In this document: in pieces, positions 27,179-36,474 of the stretch
Position numbering within the stretch: position 1 is the stretch's first letter
How the letters are laid out: each line of letters starts with the position of its first letter
Source: Paraburkholderia silviterrae
GTDB lineage: Bacteria > Pseudomonadota > Gammaproteobacteria > Burkholderiales > Burkholderiaceae
Length of the DNA stretch: 64,000 nt
Direction of reading: 5' to 3'
Assembly: GCF_004353915.1 (NCBI RefSeq)
Contig: NZ_SMRP01000010.1
Span: 44,417-108,416, forward strand
Program-made: the position numbers and the translations under genes
The notes under the pieces: model-generated
What the model was told of the DNA's origin: nothing
Database searches by the model: none
What the model saw: only the letters and a program-made list of their open reading frames with translations

Positions 27179-28954
27179 TTAGAAGACGCGCGGCTTTGGC
27201 GGGATCGTTGCGACGGTTAGCGGCTGCAGCTGGACCGGCTTGTAGTCGAGGCGATCGTCTTCGCTGTACCACAGGGTATGGCGCAGCCAGTTCACGTCGT
27301 CGCGTTCCTTGTGTTCGCTCGGCGCATGCGCACCTCGGCTTTCCTTGCGGGCTTCCGCCGACACCATCGTGGCGCGCGCCACCTCGATCATGTTGGCCAC
27401 TTCCAGCGCTTCGACGCGCGCGGTGTTGAACACCTTCGACTTGTCCTTCAGATGCATGTGATCGACCCGTTCGGCCACTTCCTTGATGTTCTTCACGCCC
27501 TCAGCCATCAGCTTTTCCGTGCGGAACACGCCGGCATGCTTTTGCATCGTCGAACGGATGTCGCCGGCGACCGCCTGCGAGTATTCACCCGAAGACGATT
27601 TTTCCAGCCTGTCCAGACGTGACAGCGCGAAATCGGCGGCATCGGCGGGGAGCGGTTTGTGCTCCCTGATTTCCTTCACGTGCTGGATGATGTGATTGCC
27701 GGCAGCGCGGCCAAACACCACCAGGTCGAGTAGCGAGTTCGTACCGAGGCGGTTCGCGCCGTGCACCGATACGCACGAGCATTCGCCGATTGCGTAGAAG
27801 CCGTTGACGGGATCTTTGTGGCCCTTCGCCGTGCCGACCACCTGGCCGTGAACGTTCGTGGGAATGCCGCCCATCTGGTAGTGGATGGTCGGCACGACCG
27901 GGATTGGCTCCTTGATGGGGTCCACGTTCGCGAACTTGAGCGCAATTTCGCGGATCGATGGCAAACGCTTCTTGATCGTGTCGGCGCCGATATGCGACAG
28001 GTCGAGCAGGATGTGATCCTTGTTCGGACCGACACCGCGGCCTTCGATGATTTCCTGTCCCATCGAACGCGAGACGAAGTCGCGTGGCGCCAGATCCTTA
28101 TAGACAGGTGCGTAGCGTTCCATGAAGCGCTCGCCGTCCGCATTGCGCAAGACGCCGCCTTCGCCGCGCACGCCTTCCGTGATCAGCACGCCCGCGCCGG
28201 CCACGCCCGTGGGGTGGAACTGCCAGAACTCCATGTCCTGCAGCGCGAACCCGGCGCGTGCTGCCATGCCGAGTCCATCACCGGTATTGATGAACGCATT
28301 CGTCGTAGCAGCGAAAATACGCCCTGCGCCGCCCGTTGCAAACAGCGTGGTCTTGCCTTCGAGGATGTAGACGTCGCCGGTTTCCATCTCCAGCGCGCTC
28401 ACGCCCAGCACGTCGCCATCGGCGTCGCGGATCAGGTCGAGCGCCATCCATTCGACGAAGAACGTGGTCTTCGCCGCGACGTTCTGCTGATAGAGCGTGT
28501 GCAGCAGCGCGTGGCCGGTACGGTCAGCAGCAGCACACGCGCGCTGAACGGGCTTCTCGCCGTAGTTGGCCGTGTGGCCGCCGAACGGGCGCTGGTAGAT
28601 GGTGCCGTCCGCGTTGCGGTCGAACGGCATGCCCATGTGTTCCAGCTCATAAACTGCGTTTGGCGCTTCGCGGCACATGAACTCGATTGCGTCCTGGTCG
28701 CCGAGCCAGTCGGAGCCCTTGATCGTGTCGTAGAAGTGGTAGTGCCAGTTGTCCTCGCTCATGTTGCCGAGCGAGGCGCCGATGCCGCCCTGGGCAGCCA
28801 CCGTGTGCGAACGCGTGGGGAACACCTTCGAAAGCACGCAGACCGACAGGCCCGCGCGCGCGAGTTGTAGCGAGGCACGCATCCCGGAGCCGCCTGCGCC
28901 GACGATGACCACATCGAACTTGCGACGCGGCAGGGAATTCTTGATTGCAACCAT
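27179..28954 (-). CDS. sdhA: Succinate dehydrogenase flavoprotein subunit
   Basis: A 591-aa SdhA. The FAD fold VVIVGAGGSGMRASLQLA and the His that binds FAD covalently (SHTVAAQGG) are present, as is the active-site segment GRGVGPNKDHILLDL. The start is ATG 28954, which overlaps the sdhD stop by 1 nt; the open frame extends further but into sdhD. It oxidises succinate to fumarate. Confidence 0.96.
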   Translation of the reverse strand: MVAIKNSLPRRKFDVVIVGAGGSGMRASLQLARAGLSVCVLSKVFPTRSHTVAAQGGIGASLGNMSEDNWHYHFYDTIKGSDWLGDQDAIEFMCREAPNAVYELEHMGMPFDRNADGTIYQRPFGGHTANYGEKPVQRACAAADRTGHALLHTLYQQNVAAKTTFFVEWMALDLIRDADGDVLGVSALEMETGDVYILEGKTTLFATGGAGRIFAATTNAFINTGDGLGMAARAGFALQDMEFWQFHPTGVAGAGVLITEGVRGEGGVLRNADGERFMERYAPVYKDLAPRDFVSRSMGQEIIEGRGVGPNKDHILLDLSHIGADTIKKRLPSIREIALKFANVDPIKEPIPVVPTIHYQMGGIPTNVHGQVVGTAKGHKDPVNGFYAIGECSCVSVHGANRLGTNSLLDLVVFGRAAGNHIIQHVKEIREHKPLPADAADFALSRLDRLEKSSSGEYSQAVAGDIRSTMQKHAGVFRTEKLMAEGVKNIKEVAERVDHMHLKDKSKVFNTARVEALEVANMIEVARATMVSAEARKESRGAHAPSEHKERDDVNWLRHTLWYSEDDRLDYKPVQLQPLTVATIPPKPRVF

Positions 28955-29322
28955 TACACTCTCCAGAGAATCTGCGCAGCGAAGGCGGCGCACGCAAGCA
29001 GCCAGACAATCGACAGCACTTGAAGAAACAGACGGACACCGACGGGCTTGACATAGTCCATCCAGATGTCGCGCACACCGACCCACGCGTGATAGAACAG
29101 CGCGAGCAGCGCGACGAACGTGGCGAGCTTCATCCATTGCGTGGAGAAGATCGACGACCAGCCGCCGTATGAGAATTCACGCGCCCCGAAAAACCACACG
29201 AGGAGGATGACCGTGTAGACGGCCATGATGACGGCCGTGACGCGCTGTGCGAGCCAGTCGCGCATACCGTAGTGCGCACCCACGACGAGGCGCTTCGGGC
29301 CAATTTGATGAGGGGACGCCAT
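28954..29322 (-). CDS. sdhD: Succinate dehydrogenase membrane anchor
   Basis: A 122-aa membrane protein with three hydrophobic helices. QRVTAVIMAVYTVILL, then HAWVGVRDIWMDYVKP with the heme-ligand His, are typical of SdhD. It lies 2 nt from the sdhC stop and overlaps sdhA, showing tight operon structure. Confidence 0.94.
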   Translation of the reverse strand: MASPHQIGPKRLVVGAHYGMRDWLAQRVTAVIMAVYTVILLVWFFGAREFSYGGWSSIFSTQWMKLATFVALLALFYHAWVGVRDIWMDYVKPVGVRLFLQVLSIVWLLACAAFAAQILWRV

Positions 29323-29324
29323 GT

Positions 29325-29738
29325 TTAGAAGGCTCCAAATAGTTTGAGCGCGAAAGCGATCGTGAGGAGCGAAGAGACGATTGCCACGACGGCTGCCGTT
29401 TGCTTGCCGCCCTGTTTCGAGACCGCGCGGTGCGTGTCCATCAGCAGATAGCGCAGGCCGGCACAGAAGTGCAGAAGGAATGCCCACGTCAGGACGAGTA
29501 CGACGACCTTTACGACGAGGTTCGAAAGGACTGCCTTGAAGGTTTCGAAAGTGTCTGCGGACGTCAGGCTCTGCTCGAACAGATCAAGCAGGAAAGGCAA
29601 ACACACGAACAGCAGGACACCGCTTACGCGATGCAGGATCGACACGCGCCCCGCCAGTGGCAGGCGGTACGCGGTCGTTATTTGCCCGATACCGATGTTC
29701 CGGAATTCCGGCTTCGGTTTCTTTACAGCTTCAGACAT
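29325..29738 (-). CDS. sdhC: Succinate dehydrogenase cytochrome b556 subunit
   Basis: A 137-aa three-helix membrane protein. RVSILHRVSGVLLF and HFCAGLRYLLMDTH are family signatures; the second holds a heme ligand. GGAGGT lies just before ATG 29738. It is the first gene of the sdh set and follows malic enzyme by 65 nt on the same strand. Confidence 0.94.
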   Translation of the reverse strand: MSEAVKKPKPEFRNIGIGQITTAYRLPLAGRVSILHRVSGVLLFVCLPFLLDLFEQSLTSADTFETFKAVLSNLVVKVVVLVLTWAFLLHFCAGLRYLLMDTHRAVSKQGGKQTAAVVAIVSSLLTIAFALKLFGAF

Positions 29739-29803
29739 GAGGACCTCCGGTTGGTGTTGCGCCATCTACGGCGCGAGGTGTCGAGATCGCGACCTGCATG
29801 CGA

Positions 29804-31477
29804 TTACGCCTGCACATATGAGGGTTGATAAGCCTTCGCGGCCATAAAGGCATCGAGGTCGTCGGGCCGGGGTACGCCTGCCAGCCCCTGATCGAAGATG
29901 AACTGGGCGATCTCGCGCGCCACGGCCAGCGAGGTCCGGAAAATCCGCGACTGCGGCGGGTAGATCAATCCCGCGTCGAGGTCATCCTGAGAAACCTGGG
30001 CGGCTAGCGCCCGGGCAGCGATCATCAGCATCTCGTCGGTTACGCGTCGGGCTTCCGTGGCATAAATGGCCATGCCGAGCGCCGGAAAGATGTAGACGTT
30101 GTTACCCTGTCCCGGGACGAAGGTCCGGCCGTTGTACTGAACCGGCGCAAACGGGCTGCCGCTGGCGAACACGGCGCGCCCATCGGACCACGTGTACGCT
30201 TCCTCGGCAGTGCATTCCGAACGCGACGTCGGATTGGAATAAGGGAAGATGATCGGCCGTTCGTTCACGCGCGCCATCGCTTCGATCACGGGCTGGTTGA
30301 ACGCTTTGGCCGCCGCGCTGACACCGATGATCGCGGTCGGGCGCAGTGTCTCAATCGCGCTGACGAAGTCGCCAATCGGCTCGTGAACATGAGCGAACGG
30401 CTTCTGGAAATCGGCCAGATCGGTACGTCCCGCGTGGATCAGGCCCGCCTTGTCGTAGAGCCAGCATGCGCCGAAAGCGTCTTCCTTCGATACACCGGCC
30501 TCCATCATCGCCTTGGCGAGCAGGCTTGCAATCCCGGTACCCGCCGTTCCGCCACCGAGGAACAGGAAGCGCTGGTTTGCGAGCGCACCGCCGGTCACGC
30601 GCAGTGCGGCCAGAATGCCCGCAAGCGCGACGCCTGCCGTGCCCTGGATGTCGTCGTTGAAGCAGCAAACGCGATCGCGATAGCGCGTCAGGATCGGTTC
30701 AGCATGGGAAAAGGCGAAGTCCTCGAACTGGATGCAGGCACGCGGAAATACTTCCTGAACAGCCGTGACGAACTCCTCGATGAACTCGTCGTACTCCGCA
30801 CCGGTGACGCGGCGTTGACGCAGCCCGAGGTAAAAATCATCTGCGAGCAGGCTTTCGTTGTTGGTTCCCACGTCGAGCGTAATTGGCAGCGTGACCTCGG
30901 GGGGGACGCCAGCGCAGGCCGTGTATAAGGAAAGCTTGCCGATGGGAATGCCCATGCCGTTCACCCCGAGATCGCCGAGGCCCAGAATGCGTTCGCCGTC
31001 GGTCACGACGATGAAGCGCACATCCGACACGGGCCAGTTGCGCAAGATGTCCTTGAGTTGGCCTTTTCGGCTGATCGGCAGATACATCCCGCGCGGGCGG
31101 CGCAGGATGTGCCCGAATTTCTCGCAGGCCTCGCCAACAGTCGGCGTATAGACCAGCGGGATAAAGCGCTTCGGATCGGACATCAATACGCGGTAATAGA
31201 GCGTTTCGTTGGTGTCGAGCAGCGCCGACAGATAGATGTAGCGCTCGAGATCGCTGGTCTTCAGGCTGATCTGCTTGAGGACGCGCTCGATCTGCGCCTC
31301 CTCGGTTTCGATCTTTTCGGGGAGGAGGCCAACCAGCCCCAACTGCTCACGCTCGGCGGAGTTGAATGCAGTGGACTTGTTGGCATGTGGATCGTGCAGC
31401 AGCGCTGGGCCTCGCAAGTTCGCGGCGGGGAGACTGGTGGATCGATCTGCGGATGCTTTGGGCAAGAAAGAGGTCAT
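29804..31477 (-). CDS. NAD-type malic enzyme
   Basis: A 557-aa malic enzyme of the large MaeA/SfcA class, converting malate to pyruvate and CO2. Landmarks: VVTDGERILGLGDLG, the metal-site stretch FEDFAF, NDDIQGTAGVALAG, and the nucleotide fold FLFLGGGTAGTGIASLL. ATG 31477 has AAAGGA 8 nt upstream. It heads a minus-strand series running into sdhCDAB-sdhE-fumC. A copy of the 70-bp repeated module lies at 31660-31729, about 180 nt upstream, and may regulate it. Confidence 0.94.
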   Translation of the reverse strand: MTSFLPKASADRSTSLPAANLRGPALLHDPHANKSTAFNSAEREQLGLVGLLPEKIETEEAQIERVLKQISLKTSDLERYIYLSALLDTNETLYYRVLMSDPKRFIPLVYTPTVGEACEKFGHILRRPRGMYLPISRKGQLKDILRNWPVSDVRFIVVTDGERILGLGDLGVNGMGIPIGKLSLYTACAGVPPEVTLPITLDVGTNNESLLADDFYLGLRQRRVTGAEYDEFIEEFVTAVQEVFPRACIQFEDFAFSHAEPILTRYRDRVCCFNDDIQGTAGVALAGILAALRVTGGALANQRFLFLGGGTAGTGIASLLAKAMMEAGVSKEDAFGACWLYDKAGLIHAGRTDLADFQKPFAHVHEPIGDFVSAIETLRPTAIIGVSAAAKAFNQPVIEAMARVNERPIIFPYSNPTSRSECTAEEAYTWSDGRAVFASGSPFAPVQYNGRTFVPGQGNNVYIFPALGMAIYATEARRVTDEMLMIAARALAAQVSQDDLDAGLIYPPQSRIFRTSLAVAREIAQFIFDQGLAGVPRPDDLDAFMAAKAYQPSYVQA

Positions 31478-31659
31478 GATGGTCGTCCTTTGCAATTCTG
31501 GCGAACGTGTCTTGAGGTCAAGGTCAATCTCCATGCAAACGAATCCCATATATAAGTAGGAGTACTTTGCAATTGGGAAAACTGGATAAATCGGGTTAAA
31601 TCGCACCGGCCGTGAATCGGGTGATTTGATGCGCCCTGTTGCTGAATGGCACGGGACAC

Positions 31660-31729
31660 AGTATCCGGCAGGGCGAGCCGAAGGCCAATATATCGAGCGT
31701 GGCTACTTCGATATCATTTGGTGCATAAC
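31660..31729 (+). repeat. 70-bp repeated regulatory-like module, copy 1
   Basis: Reading plus strand it has AGTATC, then CCAATATATC, then TTCGATATC exactly 47 nt after the AGTATC start, and ends TTTGGTGCATAAC. It matches copy 2 at 50 of 70 positions with no gaps (hand count). It lies between the malic enzyme start and the end of the first LysR gene. Confidence 0.75.
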
Positions 31730-31766
31730 AGGCTGATTTCTTACACCTTTCATACGCCGGCAGACT

Positions 31767-32675
31767 TCATGCGTCACCGTGGTGGCGATCTTTGCTCGCG
31801 CGCCGTGCGACTTCCATGAAATCGCGAACCACCTTCGAGAACTCCGTCGAACGACAGGCAATCGCGATTTGCGCCCTCGGTGCTGGCCCTTCGATCGCGT
31901 GGTACGTCACGCCCGTTGCCGCCAGCTGGCGGATCGAATGCGGGACAATCGAGACGCCGAAACCCGCCGCAACCATGCTCACAGCCGATGCAACCTGAGT
32001 CGACTCTTGCCCGAGCTGCGGGCTGAATCCGGCGCGCTGGCAAGCGGATATCACTTCGTCATACAGAACGGGGGCGATAGAACGCGGGAACATGATCAAC
32101 GTCTCTTGAGCCAGCGAGTGGAGCTGGATGCCTGTTCGACCCGCCAACCTGTGTTTCGGTGGCAATACGATCACCATCTCTTCATCGAAGAGTTCTTCGA
32201 CCTGCACACGTTCCGACTCGTGCGCCGCTTGTCTGATGATCGCCACGTCGATGCGTTCGTCCAGCAAGTCCTCGATCAACGCCGCGACGTTGCTCTCTGA
32301 AGGCGACAGCCGAACATCGGGATGCGTGTCACGGTACGTGCGAACGATCTCTGCGATGACCGGATGAAAGACGACCGAGCTTGCGAAGCCGACCCGGATG
32401 TGGCCCGTCTGCCCCCGTGCCGCGCTCTGTGCGCGGGTTTTCGCCAGCTCGACGTGATCGACGATGCGTCTTGCGTCTTCGTAGAGGACACGACCGGCAT
32501 CGGTCAGCTCGATCCCGCGCGTCAAGCGGCGAAACAACAGGGCGCCGATCTCGTGCTCCAGCTTGCGAATCTGTTGACTAAGCGGCGGCTGGGCCATCCC
32601 CAGCCGCTCGGCGGCGCGAGTGAAGTGCAGTTCTTCGGCTACGACCACGAAGTACTTCAGATGACGAAGTTCCAT
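31767..32675 (-). CDS. LysR-family regulator divergent from budA
   Basis: A 302-aa LTTR. The N-terminal winged helix reads MELRHLKYFVVVAEELHFTR and AQPPLSQQIRKLE; the rest is the ligand-binding domain. It belongs to the BenM/CatM/AlsR-like group and is divergently arranged with the acetolactate decarboxylase and synthase genes, as AlsR is in acetoin producers, so it probably activates them. It is similar to the LysR at 35517 (both with FPR and MVAAGFGVSIVP-type motifs). Confidence 0.9.
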   Translation of the reverse strand: MELRHLKYFVVVAEELHFTRAAERLGMAQPPLSQQIRKLEHEIGALLFRRLTRGIELTDAGRVLYEDARRIVDHVELAKTRAQSAARGQTGHIRVGFASSVVFHPVIAEIVRTYRDTHPDVRLSPSESNVAALIEDLLDERIDVAIIRQAAHESERVQVEELFDEEMVIVLPPKHRLAGRTGIQLHSLAQETLIMFPRSIAPVLYDEVISACQRAGFSPQLGQESTQVASAVSMVAAGFGVSIVPHSIRQLAATGVTYHAIEGPAPRAQIAIACRSTEFSKVVRDFMEVARRASKDRHHGDA

Positions 32676-32719
32676 ATCTATCTCGTCTCAAAGAGGACTG
32701 TGTTCGGTATTAGACGTAC

Positions 32720-32736
32720 ATGTTCCGGCGAAACAT
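32720..32736. promoter_or_regulatory. Candidate LysR site between lysR and budA
   Basis: ATGTT and AACAT form a short dyad spaced by 7 nt in the 100-nt divergent intergenic region. It has LTTR-box proportions but is short, so the call is tentative. Confidence 0.3.
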
Positions 32737-32775
32737 ACTGTGACGGTGCCAACACCATTGCAGGAAACCCGAAAC

Positions 32776-33564
32776 ATGAAGGACACAGATGTCTGTTCTT
32801 GCGTACATGAGATTGCAAGATCATTTTCGCGCCTGAGGGAAAGAGAAGCCGAACACGAACTGGCCGAGATCTATCAGACGTCGTTGATGAGCGCATTGAT
32901 CGATGGCGTGTACGACGGCAGCATGAGCATTGCTGAATTGCTCGAGCATGGCGACTTCGGCCTTGGAACATTCAATGATCTCGATGGGGAACTCGTCGCC
33001 TTCGACAGCGAAGTTCATCAACTGCGTGAGGATGGAAGCGCGCGCGTTGCGTCGATGGACCAGAGGACGCCGTTCGCGGTCGTGACGCAATTTCGCCCGA
33101 CGATGCGAGGGGAACTGACGACAGCGCTTGACAAGCGCGACGTGCAGGACCTCATCGACGAACTGGTCAGGTCGCCGAATCTCTTTTGCGCCTTTCGCAT
33201 CGACGGTCGTTTCGAACGCGTCGAGACGCGCACGGTGCCGCGTCAGACGAAGCCGTACCGACCCATGCTTCAGGCGATCGAGCGGCAGCCGGTTTTCGAG
33301 TTCAGGGAGACCACGGGTACGCTGGTCGGATTTCGTTGCCCGCCATACGTGCAGGGCATCAACGTGGCTGGCTTCCACGTCCACTACATTACCGACGATC
33401 GCCGCGGCGGTGGGCATGTCCTCGACTATCGCCTGCTCGAAGGCAAGCTCGAGATTGCGAAGATCTCGAAGCTTCGCATCGATCTGCCTCGAACCGAGAG
33501 TTTTCAGCAGGCCACGCTGCACTCCGAGGAAATGAGCCAGGCAATCGAGGCTGCCGAGGGTTAA
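32776..33564 (+). CDS. budA: Alpha-acetolactate decarboxylase
   Basis: A 262-aa BudA/AlsD that turns acetolactate into acetoin. Family features: YQTSLMSALIDGVYDGSMSI, LGTFNDLDGELVAFD, and the zinc-ligand region GFHVHYITDDRRGGGHVLD with three His. ATG 32776 is chosen because the upstream extension to 32740 is not conserved. It is followed by budB after 61 nt. Confidence 0.94.
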   Translation: MKDTDVCSCVHEIARSFSRLREREAEHELAEIYQTSLMSALIDGVYDGSMSIAELLEHGDFGLGTFNDLDGELVAFDSEVHQLREDGSARVASMDQRTPFAVVTQFRPTMRGELTTALDKRDVQDLIDELVRSPNLFCAFRIDGRFERVETRTVPRQTKPYRPMLQAIERQPVFEFRETTGTLVGFRCPPYVQGINVAGFHVHYITDDRRGGGHVLDYRLLEGKLEIAKISKLRIDLPRTESFQQATLHSEEMSQAIEAAEG

Positions 33565-33625
33565 TGGACCGGTTGACGAATCGGCTGGTCGACACATGGG
33601 TAATTGAAGATTTGCGGAGTTGGAA

Positions 33626-35311
33626 ATGTTGAAAAGAGAAAGCGACGCCGAAACGGCGTGGAAATGCGGCGCGGATCTGGTGGTCCGCAACCTCGAAGCA
33701 CACGGCGTGCAGCAGGTCTTTGGGATTCCTGGCGCCAAGGTGGATCGGGTATTCGATTCCTTGGTGGACTCGTCGATCGAGACAGTCGTGGTTCGGCACG
33801 AGGCGAACGCGGCATTCATGGCGGCGGCCGTCGGCCGGTTGACGGGCAAGGCGGGTGTTGCGCTCGTCACCTCGGGACCTGGCGTCTCGAACCTCACTAC
33901 GGGCCTTGTCACGGCGACTTCGGAAGGCGACGCGATGGTCGCGATCGGTGGCGCCGTTCCACTCGATGACCGGCTCAAGCAGGTCCACCAGACGATGGAC
34001 AGCGTCAGCCTGTTCAAGCCCATTACAAAGTTCAGCGCGGAGGTGGTGACATCGACGAGCATTTCGGAAGTGCTGTCGAATGCTTTCCGCGCTGCCGAGT
34101 GTCCTCGTCCCGGCGCAGCATTCGTCAGCCTTCCGATGGACATCGTCAACGCTCCGGCAACGGGCGACGTGTTGACCAATCTTCCCTCGCCGGAATTCGG
34201 GCCCGCCGCAGCCGACAGCATCCGCGCGGCTGCGGAATTGCTCAAGGAGGCGCGCACGCCGGTTCTGCTGCTAGGCATGCTCGCCAGCGCGCCGGAGAAT
34301 GCAGAGGCCGTCCGCAATTTCATCGAGAAGACTGGCGTGGCCGCCGTCGGTACTTTTCAGGCGGCGGGGGCCGTTGGCGTAGCGCAATTCGGGAAATTCG
34401 CAGGACGGGTCGGCCTGTGGAACAACCAGCCCGGCGATCGGCTGCTCGATCAGGCCGATGTCGTGGTGACGATCGGCTATAACCCGGTCGAATACGAGCC
34501 GCCGAAGTGGAACAAGCATGTGCGGCGCACCCTGATTCACGTCGATGCGGTGCCGGCCGACGTCGATCGTTACTACCGGCCGGAGGTGGAACTTGTCGGC
34601 AACATTGCGAAGACGCTCGACCTGCTTGCCTCTGAAGCGGGCGCTTTGAGTTGTTCGCCGGAAGCGAACGGCATCCTCGTGACGCTCGCGACGGCGCGTC
34701 CGGAGCTGGCCAACCGGTCTGCGGCGCTGGGCGGCTCGCCGATTCATCCGTTGCGTATCGTGCGCGAATTGCAGGACGTGGTTGGGCCCGATACGACGAT
34801 GTGTGTCGACATGGGCAGCTTCCACATCTGGATTGCGCGTTACCTGTACAGCTTCCGTGCGCGGCAGCTGCTGATTACCAATGGGCAGCAGACGATGGGT
34901 GTGGCGCTGCCATGGGCGATCGCGGCATCGCTCGTGCGTCCGGGCGAGAAAGTCATCTCGGTGTCGGGCGACGGGAGCTTCATGCAATCGAGCATGGAGC
35001 TGGAGACCGCTGTTCGCCTCAAGGCCAACATCGTCCATGTGATCTGGGTCGACAACATGTACAACATGGTCGAGATTCAGGAGGTCCAGAAGTACAAGCG
35101 GCGCTCGGGCGTCGAGTTTGGGCCGATCGACTTCAAGGCCTATGCGCAATCGTTCGGTGCGGCGGGATTTGCAGTCGAGTCGGCCGAGCAGCTCCGATCG
35201 GTGTTGCGCGAAGCGATGGCCGTCGAGGGGCCCGCGGTGGTCGCTATTCCCGTCGATTACTCGCACAACCCGGCGCTCATGGCGCCGTTGACGGCGGGTC
35301 GTCTGGTCTGA
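33626..35311 (+). CDS. budB: Acetolactate synthase, catabolic type
   Basis: A 561-aa thiamine-diphosphate enzyme joining two pyruvates to acetolactate. The catalytic Glu is in RHEANAAFMA; the ThDP motif starts GDGSFMQSS at about residue 448 and ends DNMYNMVE. The close link to budA indicates the acetoin branch rather than valine synthesis, and no small regulatory subunit follows. CGGAG sits 6 nt before ATG 33626. No butanediol dehydrogenase gene is present nearby. Confidence 0.93.
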   Translation: MLKRESDAETAWKCGADLVVRNLEAHGVQQVFGIPGAKVDRVFDSLVDSSIETVVVRHEANAAFMAAAVGRLTGKAGVALVTSGPGVSNLTTGLVTATSEGDAMVAIGGAVPLDDRLKQVHQTMDSVSLFKPITKFSAEVVTSTSISEVLSNAFRAAECPRPGAAFVSLPMDIVNAPATGDVLTNLPSPEFGPAAADSIRAAAELLKEARTPVLLLGMLASAPENAEAVRNFIEKTGVAAVGTFQAAGAVGVAQFGKFAGRVGLWNNQPGDRLLDQADVVVTIGYNPVEYEPPKWNKHVRRTLIHVDAVPADVDRYYRPEVELVGNIAKTLDLLASEAGALSCSPEANGILVTLATARPELANRSAALGGSPIHPLRIVRELQDVVGPDTTMCVDMGSFHIWIARYLYSFRARQLLITNGQQTMGVALPWAIAASLVRPGEKVISVSGDGSFMQSSMELETAVRLKANIVHVIWVDNMYNMVEIQEVQKYKRRSGVEFGPIDFKAYAQSFGAAGFAVESAEQLRSVLREAMAVEGPAVVAIPVDYSHNPALMAPLTAGRLV

Positions 35312-35434
35312 CGCCGAGCTAGTGGCGTATTGAATCGAGTCGCGCTGCGGCCCGGACGACGTGTGAACGATGCCGGGCCGAATCACGTTAGAGGCATTGC
35401 TGGGCACGGGTGTTAGCCGGTGGCTGAAATAAGC

Positions 35435-35504
35435 AGTATCTAGCGGTGCGGACTAAAGTCCAATATATTGGCGGTAGCGACTTCGATATCGTCCAGTGAA
35501 TAAC
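35435..35504 (+). repeat. 70-bp repeated regulatory-like module, copy 2
   Basis: This copy ends 12 nt before the ATG of the second LysR gene. It contains a perfect 12-bp palindrome CCAATATATTGG (35460-35471) and a perfect CGATATCG (35484-35491); AGTATC to TTCGATATC spacing is 47 nt. It matches copy 3 at 54 of 70 positions (hand count). It is the copy most clearly placed at a promoter. Confidence 0.8.
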
Positions 35505-35516
35505 AGGGTGACCTGC

Positions 35517-36428
35517 ATGGAGCTTCGACATCTGCGCTATTTCGTCGTAGTGGCTGAGGAACGGCACTTCACCCGGGCTGCGGAGCGGCTCGGTATCGGG
35601 CAGCCACCTTTGAGCCTGCAGATTCAGCGACTCGAACGCGAGATCGGCGCACAGTTGTTTCGCCGTCTGTCGCGTGGCGTCGAACTGACCGAGGCGGGCG
35701 AGCTGTTGTTCGAGAATGCACGTCAGGTTCTGGCCCTGGTCGATCGCACTTGTGCGGACGTGCAACGCCTCGCTCGTGGCGAGATGGGGCACCTGCGAGT
35801 CGGGTTTGCAGGGGCGACTTACTTCCATTCGCTGGTGCCCGCCATCATTCGCGAATACCGTGGCCAGCATCCCGACGTCACGGTATCGCCGGAGCAAAGC
35901 AATACGCCATCGCTGGTGGACGGCCTGCTGGAAGGCCGCGTCGATGTGGCGTTTATCCGGCCACCTATCCTGAGCGCCGACGAGCTGGAAGTCGAGCTGC
36001 TGGTCAAGGAGGACATGGTGGTCGTGCTGCCGCATACCCACCCTCTGGCGCGGGCGGGCGCGCCAGTACCCCTGAATGCGCTCGCAGTGGAGACCTTCAT
36101 CCTGTTCCCGCGAACGGTCGGCGCCGGACTTTACGATGCCGTTACGGGCGCGTGCGAACGGGCCGGTTTCATGCCGAGGCTTGGTCAGGAAGCGCCGCAA
36201 ATCACCTCAATCGTCCCGATGGTGGGAGCCGGCTTTGGTGTTTCGATCGTGCCGCGCTCAACCAGCCAGATCCGGACTGACGAAGTGGTCTATCTGCCGA
36301 TTTCGGGTGATGCACCCACGGCGCCTATTAGTCTCGCTTGGCGGCGCCATGATCAGTCGCCAGTGGTTCGCCGCTTTCTAACGGTCACCCGCCGTATGGC
36401 GAAGGACTGGAGAAAGGCACACCGGTAA
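35517..36428 (+). CDS. LysR-family regulator, second copy-type
   Basis: A 303-aa LTTR beginning MELRHLRYFVVVAEERHFTR, with HTH segment GQPPLSLQIQRLE. It is a close relative of the LysR at 31767-32675. The annotated start is ATG 35517; GTG 35496 is in frame but lies inside the repeated module. The module overlapping its promoter suggests autoregulation and makes it the leading candidate to bind the other three module copies. No divergent target gene is left beside it, since budB is convergent with that direction. Confidence 0.9.
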   Translation: MELRHLRYFVVVAEERHFTRAAERLGIGQPPLSLQIQRLEREIGAQLFRRLSRGVELTEAGELLFENARQVLALVDRTCADVQRLARGEMGHLRVGFAGATYFHSLVPAIIREYRGQHPDVTVSPEQSNTPSLVDGLLEGRVDVAFIRPPILSADELEVELLVKEDMVVVLPHTHPLARAGAPVPLNALAVETFILFPRTVGAGLYDAVTGACERAGFMPRLGQEAPQITSIVPMVGAGFGVSIVPRSTSQIRTDEVVYLPISGDAPTAPISLAWRRHDQSPVVRRFLTVTRRMAKDWRKAHR

Positions 36429-36474
36429 GGCACGATCCCGGGTTCGGCGAGCGTCGTATCTGCCGTGCCGGCTA

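Noticed and set aside
35496..35516. GTG start extending the second LysR by seven residues
   Set aside because: The GTG lies inside the repeated module, and LTTRs of this group begin MELRHL, which matches the ATG at 35517.
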